Positions 26,225 to 34,228 of a stretch of DNA of 39,106 nt are shown here, in pieces. The translations under genes and the position numbers were made by a program. The notes under the pieces were generated by a model, which was given only the letters and a program-made list of their open reading frames with translations, made no database searches and was not told where the DNA came from. Source of the DNA: Fundicoccus ignavus (GTDB lineage: Bacteria > Bacillota > Bacilli > Lactobacillales > Aerococcaceae); the NCBI RefSeq assembly GCF_009659375.1, contig NZ_WJQT01000023.1, positions 1 to 39,106 of the forward strand, written 5' to 3'. How positions within the stretch are numbered: position 1 is the first letter of the stretch; each line of letters starts with the position of its first letter.

Positions 26225-27401
26225 TGGTAGATTTGGCGACTTTGGTGGCCAGTATATTCCAGAAACCTTGATGGCTGAAGTGCAACGGGTGGAGGAAGCC
26301 TACAATTTTTATAAGAATGATGAGGCATTTCAGGCGGAGTTGACGACTTTATTAAATGATTATGCTGGTCGTCCGTCGCGTTTATATTATGCAGAGAATA
26401 TGACGGCTGATTTAGGCGGGGCCAAGGTCTATTTAAAAAGAGAAGACTTGAATCATACCGGGTCGCACAAAATTAATAATGTCCTAGGGCAAGCCTTGTT
26501 GGCGAAAAAAATGGGGAAAACCCGTTTAATTGCAGAAACTGGGGCTGGTCAGCACGGGGTGGCGACAGCAACAGCGGCGGCCTTGTTGAAGATGGAATGT
26601 GAAATTTTTATGGGGCAAGAAGATACAGACCGCCAAGCTTTGAATGTCTTTCGGATGGAATTGTTAGGGGCTAAGGTTAACAGTGTGGCTAAGGGGACCA
26701 AAACCTTGAAGGATGCGGTGAATGAAACCATGCGTGAATGGAGTAACCGGGTGGAGGATACCCATTATGTTCTAGGTTCTGTCATGGGGCCTCATCCATA
26801 TCCAACTATGGTGCGTGACTTCCAAAGTGTGATTTCTCGTGAAATTAAAGATGAATTCCAGAAAAATCACGGGCAATTACCGGATGCGGTCATTGCTTGT
26901 GTGGGTGGTGGGTCTAATGCTATTGGGACTTTCTACCACTTTATTGAAGATGAAGGAGTTCGGTTAATTGGGTGTGAGGCGGCTGGAAAAGGCATTCATA
27001 CCACTCAACATGCAGCGACTATTGCTAAGGGGACGAGAGGTATTTTTCACGGTATGAAGAGCTTGTTTTGTCAAGATGAATATGGTCAAATTGCACCAGT
27101 TTATTCTATTTCAGCGGGGCTTGACTACCCAGGTATCGGCCCAGAACACGCCCGTTTAAATGAAGTTGGGCGCGCTGAATATGTACCGGTAACAGACGAT
27201 GAAGCGGTAGCTGCCTTCGAATATTTATCTAGAATAGAAGGGATTATTCCAGCGATTGAATCAGCACATGCTGTGGCTTACGCTAAGAAGCTGGCCCCAA
27301 CCATGTCACCAGACCAAAGCATTGTGATTTGTTTATCAGGACGCGGGGACAAGGATGTGGCAGCCATTGCCCGTTATAAAGGAGAAGAGATTTATGAGTA
27401 A
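26217..27401 (+). CDS. trpB: tryptophan synthase beta chain
   Basis: TrpB condenses indole with serine using PLP. The 394-residue protein starts [16 protein letters not shown] and contains the PLP lysine in [17 protein letters not shown] (near residue 84), [17 protein letters not shown], the phosphate-binding [15 protein letters not shown] and the C-terminal CLSGRGDKD. This is the classic TrpB1 type that pairs with TrpA. Preceded by GGGAGG within trpF. PLP supply links it to the pdxS gene in the same window. Confidence 0.97.
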   Translation: MTNGRFGDFGGQYIPETLMAEVQRVEEAYNFYKNDEAFQAELTTLLNDYAGRPSRLYYAENMTADLGGAKVYLKREDLNHTGSHKINNVLGQALLAKKMGKTRLIAETGAGQHGVATATAAALLKMECEIFMGQEDTDRQALNVFRMELLGAKVNSVAKGTKTLKDAVNETMREWSNRVEDTHYVLGSVMGPHPYPTMVRDFQSVISREIKDEFQKNHGQLPDAVIACVGGGSNAIGTFYHFIEDEGVRLIGCEAAGKGIHTTQHAATIAKGTRGIFHGMKSLFCQDEYGQIAPVYSISAGLDYPGIGPEHARLNEVGRAEYVPVTDDEAVAAFEYLSRIEGIIPAIESAHAVAYAKKLAPTMSPDQSIVICLSGRGDKDVAAIARYKGEEIYE

Positions 27402-28164
27402 AATAGCTGAAGCATTCCAAGATAAAAAAGCCTTTATCACCTATTTGATGGCAGGCGATCCCAACCTGGACCAATCAGCTGAAAATATCCTAGCTGCCCA
27501 AGAAGCAGGGGCTGACCTGATTGAAATCGGGATTCCATTTTCAGATCCAATCGCTGAAGGACCAGTCGTAGAAAATGCGAGCGTTCGGGCCTTATCAGCA
27601 GGAGTGCGCTTGAATAATGTCTTTGATATGGTGGCTGATTTAAAAGATAAAATACATGTACCATTAGTTTTTATGACTTATTTAAACCCAGTTTTTGTTT
27701 ACGGTTATGACAATTTCTTCGCCAAGTGTCAGGAAATTGGTATTTCGGGTATTATTATCCCTGATTTACCTTTTGAAGAACAAGAAGAAGTTAAACTAGT
27801 TGCTAGCCAATATGGGATTGAAGTGATCACTTTGATAGCCCCAACGTCAAAAAATCGAATTCGAGCGATTGCTAAAGAGGCGGAAGGGTTTATTTATTTA
27901 GTATCTTCAATGGGGGTAACTGGGGTCCGTTCAAATATCACAACGGATATTTCAGCTATGGTTGCTGAAATTCGGGCAGTTTCAGATATTCCAGTAGCAG
28001 TTGGCTTTGGTATCAACCGACCTAGTCAGGTTAAAGATATTGCAGCTAAAGCAGATGGCGTGATCGTAGGGAGTGGGATTGTGCGTCTAGTGGAAACCCA
28101 CGGTGAAAAAGCAAAGCCTTACATTTACGACTACATCCATGAAATGCAAGCCGCTTTAAGATAG
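27394..28164 (+). CDS. trpA: tryptophan synthase alpha chain
   Basis: TrpA splits indole-3-glycerol phosphate and channels indole to TrpB. I start at ATG 27394 (MSKIAEAF), behind AAAGGAGAAGAG and overlapping trpB by 8 bp; the longer frame from 27355 lies inside trpB. The product has 256 residues. Catalytic Glu is E44 in [11 protein letters not shown]. The residue that is Asp60 in Salmonella is E55 here (IAEGP), a variant allowed by the family pattern. Other landmarks: [43 protein letters not shown] and GVIVGSGIV. Last gene of the operon; no clear terminator, only repeats, follows. Confidence 0.96.
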   Translation: MSKIAEAFQDKKAFITYLMAGDPNLDQSAENILAAQEAGADLIEIGIPFSDPIAEGPVVENASVRALSAGVRLNNVFDMVADLKDKIHVPLVFMTYLNPVFVYGYDNFFAKCQEIGISGIIIPDLPFEEQEEVKLVASQYGIEVITLIAPTSKNRIRAIAKEAEGFIYLVSSMGVTGVRSNITTDISAMVAEIRAVSDIPVAVGFGINRPSQVKDIAAKADGVIVGSGIVRLVETHGEKAKPYIYDYIHEMQAALR

Positions 28165-28626
28165 GATGTGAGACAGGGCGTTCAGACAGGAGACTTCTAA
28201 CGCATTTAAGCGAGTATGTGCTAAAGCATCAACTCGCTTATAAGATGGAAGAATAGTGCCGTATCACACAAAGTGTGATGCAAACTAAGCTGAAATAGAG
28301 TAGCTTCTGAATGTTCTGATTCGATTGTATAGTACAAGTACCATTATTAATTAAACCAATATACGCATGTTAGCGAGTAAGTGCTGAAGCACCAACTCGC
28401 TCATAATCTGAAACGCAGTTCTTTCTGGAGGTGCGAACTCAACTTCATAGGATACGATAAGTAATAATATCTAAAGTATGCTTATAGGAAAATAATTATC
28501 TTAAAAACTTGTCCTTCGGCCTATACTTTACCTATCATTTCCTTAAAACTAGGATGTGATGCAAGATGTTCAGACAGGAGATGATGGAAGAATAGTGACG
28601 TATCACACAAAGTGTGATGCAAACTA
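28163..28626. repeat. mosaic of extragenic palindromic modules A-B-C, B, A-C
   Basis: Three modules recur. A: AGGATGTGA..TTCAGACAGGAGA (28163-28193; 28551-28582). B: 44 bp with the hairpin TAGCGAGTA..AACTCGCT (28200-28243; 28362-28405). C: 42 bp with ATCACAC-AAA-GTGTGAT (28246-28287; 28585-28626), identical at 41 of 42 positions. The order is A-B-C, then B alone, then A-C. No gene is present. The first A overlaps the trpA stop, so the modules would be transcribed with the trp message. Confidence 0.8.
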
Positions 28627-28639
28627 TTCTGAAGCAGAA

Positions 28640-28815
28640 ACCTGTCTATCCTGCAGAGCTCAACTTGCAGTGGGACCACCCAGAGCCGAAGTCTCTGAGC
28701 TTGGCTGACGACTCATTCTGTAAGGCTTAAAGTCCGTAACAGAATGATGTGGGTCAGTCATCCTCTTTCACTGCTAAGGCATGCTAGGAAGTTTCGTCCG
28801 TAGTAGCTGATAACT
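28640..28815 (+). other. structured non-coding segment, possible RNA or end module of the repeat
   Basis: The segment is richer in GC than its surroundings and folds well: CCTGTCT (28651-28657) can pair with AGACAGG of module A (28574-28580), GGCTGAC (28703-28709) with GTCAGTC (28753-28759), and TCATTCTGT (28713-28721) perfectly with ACAGAATGA (28739-28747). No open frame fits. It may be a small RNA, or the distal arm of one composite repeat that begins at 28551. I know no named RNA family that it matches. Confidence 0.45.
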
Positions 28816-28991
28816 ATTCACCCATTTCCAATCACGGTTTTACTATCATAACTGAATAATTGTAAAAGGAGTTAGTGAACTAAAAGCTAGCTTCTTTTTT
28901 ACTGGATAGTATTTTACCTGATAAGAGAATGTCTTTAGAGCGATTTCTTGACTATTTTTGCATGGAAGAGTTGCGAATTTTAAATAGATAC

Positions 28992-29044
28992 TTGCAATAT
29001 ACAGTCTGACTGTATATAATCTAACTATACAGTTCAACTGTATA
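28992..29044 (+). promoter_or_regulatory. promoter with twin palindromic PadR operators
   Basis: TTGCAA (28992-28997), a 17-bp spacer and TATAAT (29015-29020). The spacer is the palindrome ATACAGTCTGACTGTAT (28999-29015). A second palindrome, ATACAGTTCAACTGTAT (29027-29043), lies 28 bp further on, also followed by TATAAT. ATAC-N9-GTAT with an ACAGT/ACTGT core suits PadR repressors, and the padR gene starts 23 bp later, so autoregulation is likely. Confidence 0.85.
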
Positions 29045-29066
29045 TAATGAATAAGGGATGATCATC

Positions 29067-29375
29067 ATGCGTAACAGCGCTTTACCACTTACAGAAACAA
29101 CCTATTTAATTTTATTGAGTTTACTAGAACCACGTCATGGCTATGCCATTATCAAAAATGTGGAGGAACTAAGCGACAATCATGTCAAAATTGCAGCCGG
29201 TACAATGTACGGTGCATTAGACAATCTTTATAAACAGGCTTGGATTGAGGAGGTAGCTAGCGAAAATAAACGACGAAAAGTTTATCAAATTACAGAAAAA
29301 GGAAAAGAAGTACTTGAAGCAGAAATTGGTAGATTATCCAATTTAACTGCATTAGGGTATCGATTGTTTAATTAA
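29067..29375 (+). CDS. PadR-family transcriptional regulator
   Basis: A 102-residue PadR of the short type: winged helix (LTETTYLILLSLLEPRHGYA..VKIAAGTMYGALDNLYKQAWIEE) and a C-terminal dimer helix. I chose ATG 29067 because AAGGG lies 9 nt before it; ATG 29058 directly abuts that site. It heads an operon with a DUF2812 protein 15 bp downstream, a common PadR partnership, and is preceded by two palindromes that it probably binds. The signal is unknown; membrane or cell-wall stress is typical for such pairs. Confidence 0.92.
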   Translation: MRNSALPLTETTYLILLSLLEPRHGYAIIKNVEELSDNHVKIAAGTMYGALDNLYKQAWIEEVASENKRRKVYQITEKGKEVLEAEIGRLSNLTALGYRLFN

Positions 29376-29390
29376 GAGAGAAGGGGTACT

Positions 29391-30038
29391 ATGTATAAAT
29401 CAACATATAAGTTTAAATTATTCTTATTTGCAGATATTGAAAAAGAAGAAGCATGGATAAACGCACAAAGACATAAACATTTATATCTAGCTAGCATACC
29501 TATTGGCTCCATACTATATCGTTTTCGTGAAGCTGAAACCGACTTCGTCCCAATCACGCGGATTGATTTTCGTGAATTCAAGAACAAAGCAGCATATGAA
29601 AACTACTTATCTTTATATGAAGACGGTGATTGGTACCATATTTATGGTAATCGCTGGAATGGTCTGCAATATTTTAGACAGGATAATCCAAGTGGAGATA
29701 GCATCTTATATTCTGATGAAGACTCGAAAGCACAGTTATACCTAAGATACGCCAAGTACTTAGTGACCTTATTTATCTGTTTTTTACCAATCATATTAAA
29801 TCTAGAACTAGTAGATTTATTAAACTTCTATACTTTTAAATCAGCCTACTTAACACCAGGACTATGGCAAATGACAGAGGCTAAATTCTGGAGTGCATTT
29901 GCCTTCGAAACCCCATTTGCCCTAATGAGAATTTTTTCTGGTTGGTTACTTGTCATATTAGTTGCCTCATTCTTATTGGGCTCATTTATTAACTGGCACC
30001 GTTATAAGAAATTACGAGATGAAGTAGCTAATTTATAG
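29391..30038 (+). CDS. DUF2812 membrane protein
   Basis: A 215-residue protein with the DUF2812 domain at residues about 1-115: KFKLFLFADIEKEEAWINAQ, IGSILYRFRE, ITRIDFREFKNKAAYENYLS, LYEDGDWYHIYGNRWNGLQYF and ILYSDEDSKAQLYLR. Two membrane spans follow, near 122-142 and 180-200, with a basic cytosolic tail. DUF2812 proteins are usually the second gene of a PadR operon, as here, and are thought to act at the membrane in stress signalling or as anti-regulators; no biochemistry can be read off. GAGAAGGGG precedes the ATG. Confidence 0.9.
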   Translation: MYKSTYKFKLFLFADIEKEEAWINAQRHKHLYLASIPIGSILYRFREAETDFVPITRIDFREFKNKAAYENYLSLYEDGDWYHIYGNRWNGLQYFRQDNPSGDSILYSDEDSKAQLYLRYAKYLVTLFICFLPIILNLELVDLLNFYTFKSAYLTPGLWQMTEAKFWSAFAFETPFALMRIFSGWLLVILVASFLLGSFINWHRYKKLRDEVANL

Positions 30039-30117
30039 ATTTTTTCCGATATGTTAGCATATAAGGTATGTAACACTGTGACGATTAAAAAGGTTAGATA
30101 CCATATTGGAGGTTAAC

Positions 30118-30666
30118 GTGGAACGAATACGAGAATACAATTTGCTTGAGGATAAGAAGGTAATTATTGGCATAAATATCGCTGCGCTACCACTCTTCTT
30201 GTTGGGCATTTTGATATTTAGAGGGCTCTCTATACAGGATTCAATTAATTTATATCCGGAATCTTTAGCCCAGTATTTTATAAATGCCCTTATATTCCTT
30301 GCTTGTTATTTTGCGGTGATTATTATCCATGAATTAATCCATGGTCTCTTTTTCAAAGTATTTTCAGAAACAGGTAAGGTAACATTTGGCTTTAAAAATG
30401 GGATGGCATACGCAACGAATCCTGGCAGTAAATATACCTGGTGGCAGTTTTTAATCATTGTCTTAGCACCTTGTGTGTTCATTTCATCTGTCTTATTTAT
30501 CCTTTATCAATTCACTTGGATAAATACACTCTTTTTTATCGCTATGGGTAGTATGCATTTCGCAGGTTGTGTAGGTGACCTTTGGTATGCTTTACTGATC
30601 ATGAAATATGGTAATAAGTATTATGAAGATACTGAAGTTGGTATTTCAATATGGACGAAAGACTAA
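30118..30666 (+). CDS. DUF3267 family membrane metalloprotease-like protein
   Basis: A 182-residue protein that I start at GTG 30118 because GGAGG lies 5 nt before it (an in-frame TTG at 30106 lacks a site). It has four hydrophobic spans and a zinc-peptidase motif, HELIHG (HExxH), near residue 76, followed by FKNGMAYA-NPGSKYTWWQF, which is the DUF3267 signature. The family resembles site-2-type intramembrane proteases; the activity is unproved. It lies 79 bp after the DUF2812 gene and ends at a strong terminator, so it may be in the same unit. Confidence 0.88.
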   Translation: MERIREYNLLEDKKVIIGINIAALPLFLLGILIFRGLSIQDSINLYPESLAQYFINALIFLACYFAVIIIHELIHGLFFKVFSETGKVTFGFKNGMAYATNPGSKYTWWQFLIIVLAPCVFISSVLFILYQFTWINTLFFIAMGSMHFAGCVGDLWYALLIMKYGNKYYEDTEVGISIWTKD

Positions 30667-30668
30667 TA

Positions 30669-30710
30669 AAAAGGCGTTACCTTAGAAAAAATAGGGTAAC
30701 GCCTTTTAAT
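30669..30710 (+). terminator. rho-independent terminator after the DUF3267 gene
   Basis: AAAAGGCGTTACC (30669-30681) pairs perfectly with GGTAACGCCTTTT (30695-30707). The about 200 bp from here to the IS30 remnant show nothing I recognise. Confidence 0.92.
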
Positions 30711-30916
30711 ATTCTAAAGAAGATTATTTTTTACGTTTCACTCCTCAAAAAATCATCCAAGTGATTGCTATATTAACCACCAGAGAAAAAAGCAAACAAT
30801 AACTTGATTATAATATAATATTAAATGAAGGTTGGGGCAATTGATATGCGTAGGGGAGGGTGAGAAAGAAATAAATTGAATAAAAAATCGAGATGAATTA
30901 AATTATTTTTGAATTG

Positions 30917-31345
30917 TCAATATAAGCTAGACAAACGTGAGTCATTTATGTAATTTGAAAATACTTCCAAAGGTGTTTGATAATTTAATGATTTTCTAGC
31001 AAGGTGACCAAACTCATCTTTAAATAGAGGGTAGTCTTTTTCTCTTTCAGAGATATTTCTTTTGAACGCTTGCTTTCCCCGTCGTTCTTGGTGTTCGTTT
31101 AACTTTCTCTTACCTTTCATAGGGAGTGTTGTGATATCAAAGATCCCATATTTAAATCGACGATATAAGGTTCTCATTGAACAACTGATTGGCTGTTCAA
31201 AACATCCAATGATGACGTCTAGTGGCCATCCTTGAGCAACTTTTTCTTTAATATACTTCGGTTCCTTTTTAGGTAAAGTGACTTTATGTCTACTGCAACA
31301 TTTTTTATTTTTTTGTAGTGTTTGTAGTAGTCGATCGCTGCGTTA
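30917..31345 (-). pseudogene. IS30-family transposase remnant with the catalytic core deleted
   Basis: On the minus strand, frames read LQTLQKNKKCCSRHK, VTLPKKEPKYIKEKVAQGWP, LDVIIGCFEQPISCSMRTLY and RRFKYGIFDITTLPMKGKRK, the N-terminal half of an IS30 transposase. After KDEFGHL the text jumps to ARKSLNYQTPLEVF, the C-terminal signature, so about 160-170 residues with the DDE core are missing. The 5' end is also lost, fused to the protease fragment that reads the other way. No terminal repeats remain. Confidence 0.85.
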
Positions 31346-31346
31346 C

Positions 31347-32399
31347 CTTTCTGCTCTTTCTATTACAGTAGGGTTAGTAGCTCATGAAATTAATATTATG
31401 GAGCAATCACTAGACTTTCATAAAAAAGAATTATGGACACCGATAGCCGATGAAAATGAGCTATCTCCTTTTACACGAGTTGATCCGGGTATTAATAATA
31501 TATTAAAACCAGAAGATGTTCACGATGGTGGTAACATGATATTACGAGAAAGCGGTGGAAACATTAAAGAAAATATGAGTGGTAAGCTACCTTTATTGTC
31601 AAACTTACCAATGGAAAGATTATTTACATACGATGTGGGTTCTAGTTTTTCAGCACCTATGGTTACAAATATACTTGGGAAAATTGCAAATAAATATCCA
31701 AATGGATCTGCTAATTTGTTGAAAAACCTATTGTTACAATCAACTAGATTACCTGAAATCAAAAATGTTAAAGGGACTAATACCGATAAGAAAAAGTTTC
31801 ATTTTAACTCATTAGGTTACGGTTTACCAAACTATGAGTATGCTATAGCGTCCTTTGATAATAGAGTAGTTTTATTGGATGAAGCTACAATTGGATTAAA
31901 CAAGATTCAAGTCTATTTTGTTGATGTTCCAAAGCTTTTCTTCGAAGCCAAAGGTCATAAAAGGGTGCCAGTGGCGCTAACATTCAATCCACCAACAAGA
32001 ATGACTCGCGGAGATAGTTATTTAGGAAATCAATTGGTGTTTAAATTATTCCATACGTTAGACTCTGATATCATTGTAAATAAATTTGCTGAAGTAGATT
32101 TAAGTGATGAGGAACAACTTGCAAATGTGGTTGATAAAAAATATGAAATAGTTATGGATCTGGGAATCGATACTCGTAAAAAAGGATGCTATCAAAAAGG
32201 TGTAAAAGAGTATAAGAGGGAACCTCAAAATATACCTACTTCGTCCTTTACACTTGTTAAAATTAATTCAAATAAATGGATTAATGATCTAAATTATACT
32301 CAGGATTATTGCGTGTCTATGGTGATTGAACATATAGAGGAAATTAAACTTTACAATAAAATAAGAAATACTATTCAATCAAGAGTTAGAATTCGATAA
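31347..32399 (+). pseudogene. C-terminal fragment of a subtilisin-like (S8) serine protease
   Basis: About 350 codons open in frame from the IS30 junction. SITVGLVAHEINIMEQSL resembles the strand after the Asn oxyanion region of S8 proteases, and RLFTYDVGSSFSAPMVTNIL is the nucleophile motif (family GTSxSAP; Ser present). A roughly 200-residue C-terminal domain follows (KIQVYFVDVP..RVPVALTFNPPTR..) with no membrane anchor. The Asp and His of the triad are gone, so it cannot be active. This domain layout recalls the S8 proteases paired with an AAA ATPase in the ietAS-type phage-defence locus; that link is from memory. The ATPase is not in the window. Confidence 0.75.
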
Positions 32400-32505
32400 T
32401 ATTTACTTTTGACCTGTTCCCACGAACGTACGAAATAGTCGACAAGTTACCGCATACGACCATTTCACCAAAAATCGCAAATACATCAATTCTATCAACT
32501 CGTCC

Positions 32506-32596
32506 CATGTTGAGGCGGTAACACTACTTGTGAAAGAGCGTTAGCGACAGAAGAAGTAGATGTTCCGCCCATGCACGGATTTTCCAAGAAGACAAG
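32506..32596 (+). repeat. 91-bp repeat, copy 1 (CACGTTGAGACGGTA head, type II tail)
   Basis: Matches 37720-37810 at about 85 of 91 positions, in the same orientation. The head CATGTTGAGGCGGTA corresponds to CACGTTGAGACGGTA. The tail includes ACACTACTTGTGAAAGAG and TAGATGTTCCGCCCATGC. The 235 bp from here to cadD hold no gene I can support. Confidence 0.8.
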
Positions 32597-32831
32597 CAGA
32601 ATGAGCAAGCTGAGAGGCTGAAACAATGTATGTTTAATGGTATAATTCATGAGGGAACAAAGCGACTTCATAAACGTTGGTTTAGAAAGCATATGAGTCA
32701 TGTGAAAAAAATATGAAAGTTGGATGTTTTATATGAAGCAATTTATTAAACATTCTCCCTTGGCTTTGGCCAAGTTGATGTGTTTGTGTGAAAACCACCA
32801 ATTCTAATAAACATATTGAAAGGGGAAGCTT

Positions 32832-33434
32832 ATGGAAATAATTATATCTTCAATGTTAGTTTTTATCTCTACGTCCATCGATTATTTGGTTGTTTTAACG
32901 ATTCTTTTCTCTACCATGAATACTGGTAAACAACGATCAATTTATATTGGCCAATATATTGGAACGGGGTTGCTCGTTGGCTTTAGTCTCATTGCAGCGT
33001 ACTTCCTGAACTTTATTCCACAAGATTGGGTGATCGGGTTACTTGGTTTACTTCCTTTGATTCTAGGGATTCGGGCTATCTTCATCGATGAAGATGTAGA
33101 TGAAAAGGACTTGGAAGAAAAGATGTCGCATAGACAGTCAGAAGTTGCGAGTGTGGTTGCTCTGACCATTGCCCTTGGCGGAGATAATTTGGGAATTTAT
33201 ATTCCTTACTTTACTGGAATGTCCTTCCAGGAAGTCATGGTTGTGATCCTTGTTTTTATCATTGGGATTTTTATCTTATGTTATTTATCCAAACGACTGG
33301 CTTCGGTTCCTATGATTGGTGAAGTAGTTGAGCGTTACGAAAAAGTCATCGTACCAGTCGTTTTCATCGGCTTGGGTATTTTTATTCTGTTAGAGAATGG
33401 TACGATTCAACATCTTTGGTCACTGATTGCATAG
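32832..33434 (+). CDS. cadD: CadD-family cadmium resistance transporter
   Basis: A 200-residue membrane protein of the CadD family, small cadmium (and partly zinc) exporters first described in staphylococci. Five to six spans. Signatures: [16 protein letters not shown] near residue 13, [15 protein letters not shown], a central acidic loop ([12 protein letters not shown], residues 88-99), [19 protein letters not shown] with the Asp and Asn expected in metal transport, and a final [12 protein letters not shown]. It starts after AAAGGGG. The usual partner regulator (CadX/CadC) is absent, so expression may be constitutive. Confidence 0.93.
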   Translation: MEIIISSMLVFISTSIDYLVVLTILFSTMNTGKQRSIYIGQYIGTGLLVGFSLIAAYFLNFIPQDWVIGLLGLLPLILGIRAIFIDEDVDEKDLEEKMSHRQSEVASVVALTIALGGDNLGIYIPYFTGMSFQEVMVVILVFIIGIFILCYLSKRLASVPMIGEVVERYEKVIVPVVFIGLGIFILLENGTIQHLWSLIA

Positions 33435-33523
33435 AATTTTAAGCAGCTTCACGGATAGTAGAATATACCATTAAAGTATTTAAGGTTGAACTTAGATACA
33501 TATAACACAACCGAAATATTAAA

Positions 33524-33568
33524 GAGGCACAGAACGATGCAATATCATTTGCATCGTTTTGTGTCTCA
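33524..33568 (+). terminator. rho-independent terminator after cadD
   Basis: GAGGCACAGAACGATGCAA (33524-33542) pairs with TTGCATCGTTTTGTGTCTC ending at 33568 (one or two wobbles), followed by ACTTTTAT. Confidence 0.8.
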
Positions 33569-33619
33569 CTTTTATATATATTTTTAAGGCTGTAAAATTT
33601 TGAGTGTTGGTGGCTATCA

Positions 33620-33653
33620 AAAGTCAGAGTGAATCGTCACTCTGGCTTTTTTT
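33620..33653 (+). terminator. second terminator-like hairpin
   Basis: AAGTCAGAGTG (33620-33630) pairs with CACTCTGGCTT (33638-33648, one wobble), followed by TTTTTTT. Confidence 0.8.
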
Positions 33654-33695
33654 AGTTATCAGAAAGTCATAGAATAGTTTAGGGTTAAGCGGCAT

Positions 33696-33890
33696 TCAAC
33701 TCATCGGAAAAAGTAAAGGTCGAATGGTTTTATTGGGTTTATCGAGTAGTTTTTGATTTAGAAACACGCGAGCCGGGAAATTATCAAAGTTTCTATAGCC
33801 AAAGCCACTACGTTTGATGGTTTTGATTTTGTTATTCATACCTTCTACAACACCGTTTGATAAGGTATTGGTCAGACAGTTCAATTGGAA
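33696..33890 (-). pseudogene. ISL3-family transposase, C-terminal remnant
   Basis: About 60 residues remain. TLSNGVVEGMNNKIKTIKRS then GFGYRNFDNFPARVF is the C-terminal catalytic-Glu region of ISL3 transposases (usual pattern SNG-VEG-NNKIK-IKR-a-GYR-F-NF--R). Everything upstream is missing beyond about 33890. A dead fragment with no ends. Confidence 0.85.
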
Positions 33891-34002
33891 CCCTGGCTAA
33901 GAAAATCTTTACGGCAGTGATGAGTTAGAGAAGCGACAATAATCCTTACTAAAGACTATTCAAAGAAGTTAGTCACTGAAATATATTAAGCAATAATTTA
34001 TC

Positions 34003-34052
34003 GCAAGCCAAACAACACCTAGGGAAAATCTCTAGGTGTTTGTTTGGTTTGC
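34003..34052. repeat. hairpin, possible terminator
   Basis: GCAAGCCAAACAACACCTAG (34003-34022) and CTAGGTGTTTGTTTGGTTTG (from 34032) form a long stem with one or two bulges. It may be a bidirectional terminator or the trace of a small element beside the ISL3 remnant. Confidence 0.6.
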
Positions 34053-34107
34053 GATGTACCCTACATCGTGTCAACTCTATAGGGACACTTGTCACAATTG
34101 ACGTAAA

Positions 34108-34143
34108 AAAATAAGTGTCAGAAACCTCACTGACACTTATTTT
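34108..34143. terminator. bidirectional terminator downstream of the phosphoesterase
   Basis: AAAATAAGTGTCAG (34108-34121) and CTGACACTTATTTT (34130-34143) are perfect 14-bp arms with A/T tails on both strands. It lies 85 bp past the stop of the minus-strand phosphoesterase gene. Confidence 0.85.
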
Positions 34144-34228
34144 ATTTGAATGAGAAGGCAGTAAAAACTAAGCAGATCAAGGTTTCGCCTACCAAATTGC
34201 CTTCATATACATGTGACGATTAGTTTAA

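Noticed and set aside
27394..28164. TrpA catalytic Asp replaced by Glu (IAEGP instead of -ADGP)
   Set aside because: As I recall it, the family signature allows Asp or Glu at this place, so this is a natural variant, not a defect.
28640..28815. Known structured RNA such as 6S RNA, tmRNA or RNase P
   Set aside because: None of the landmarks I know for these RNAs is present; it is better described as a structured part of a repeat.
31278..31346. N-terminal 23 codons of the protease frame as part of the protein
   Set aside because: This stretch is the reverse strand of the IS30 remnant (residues LQKNKKCCSRHK), so it does not belong to the protease.
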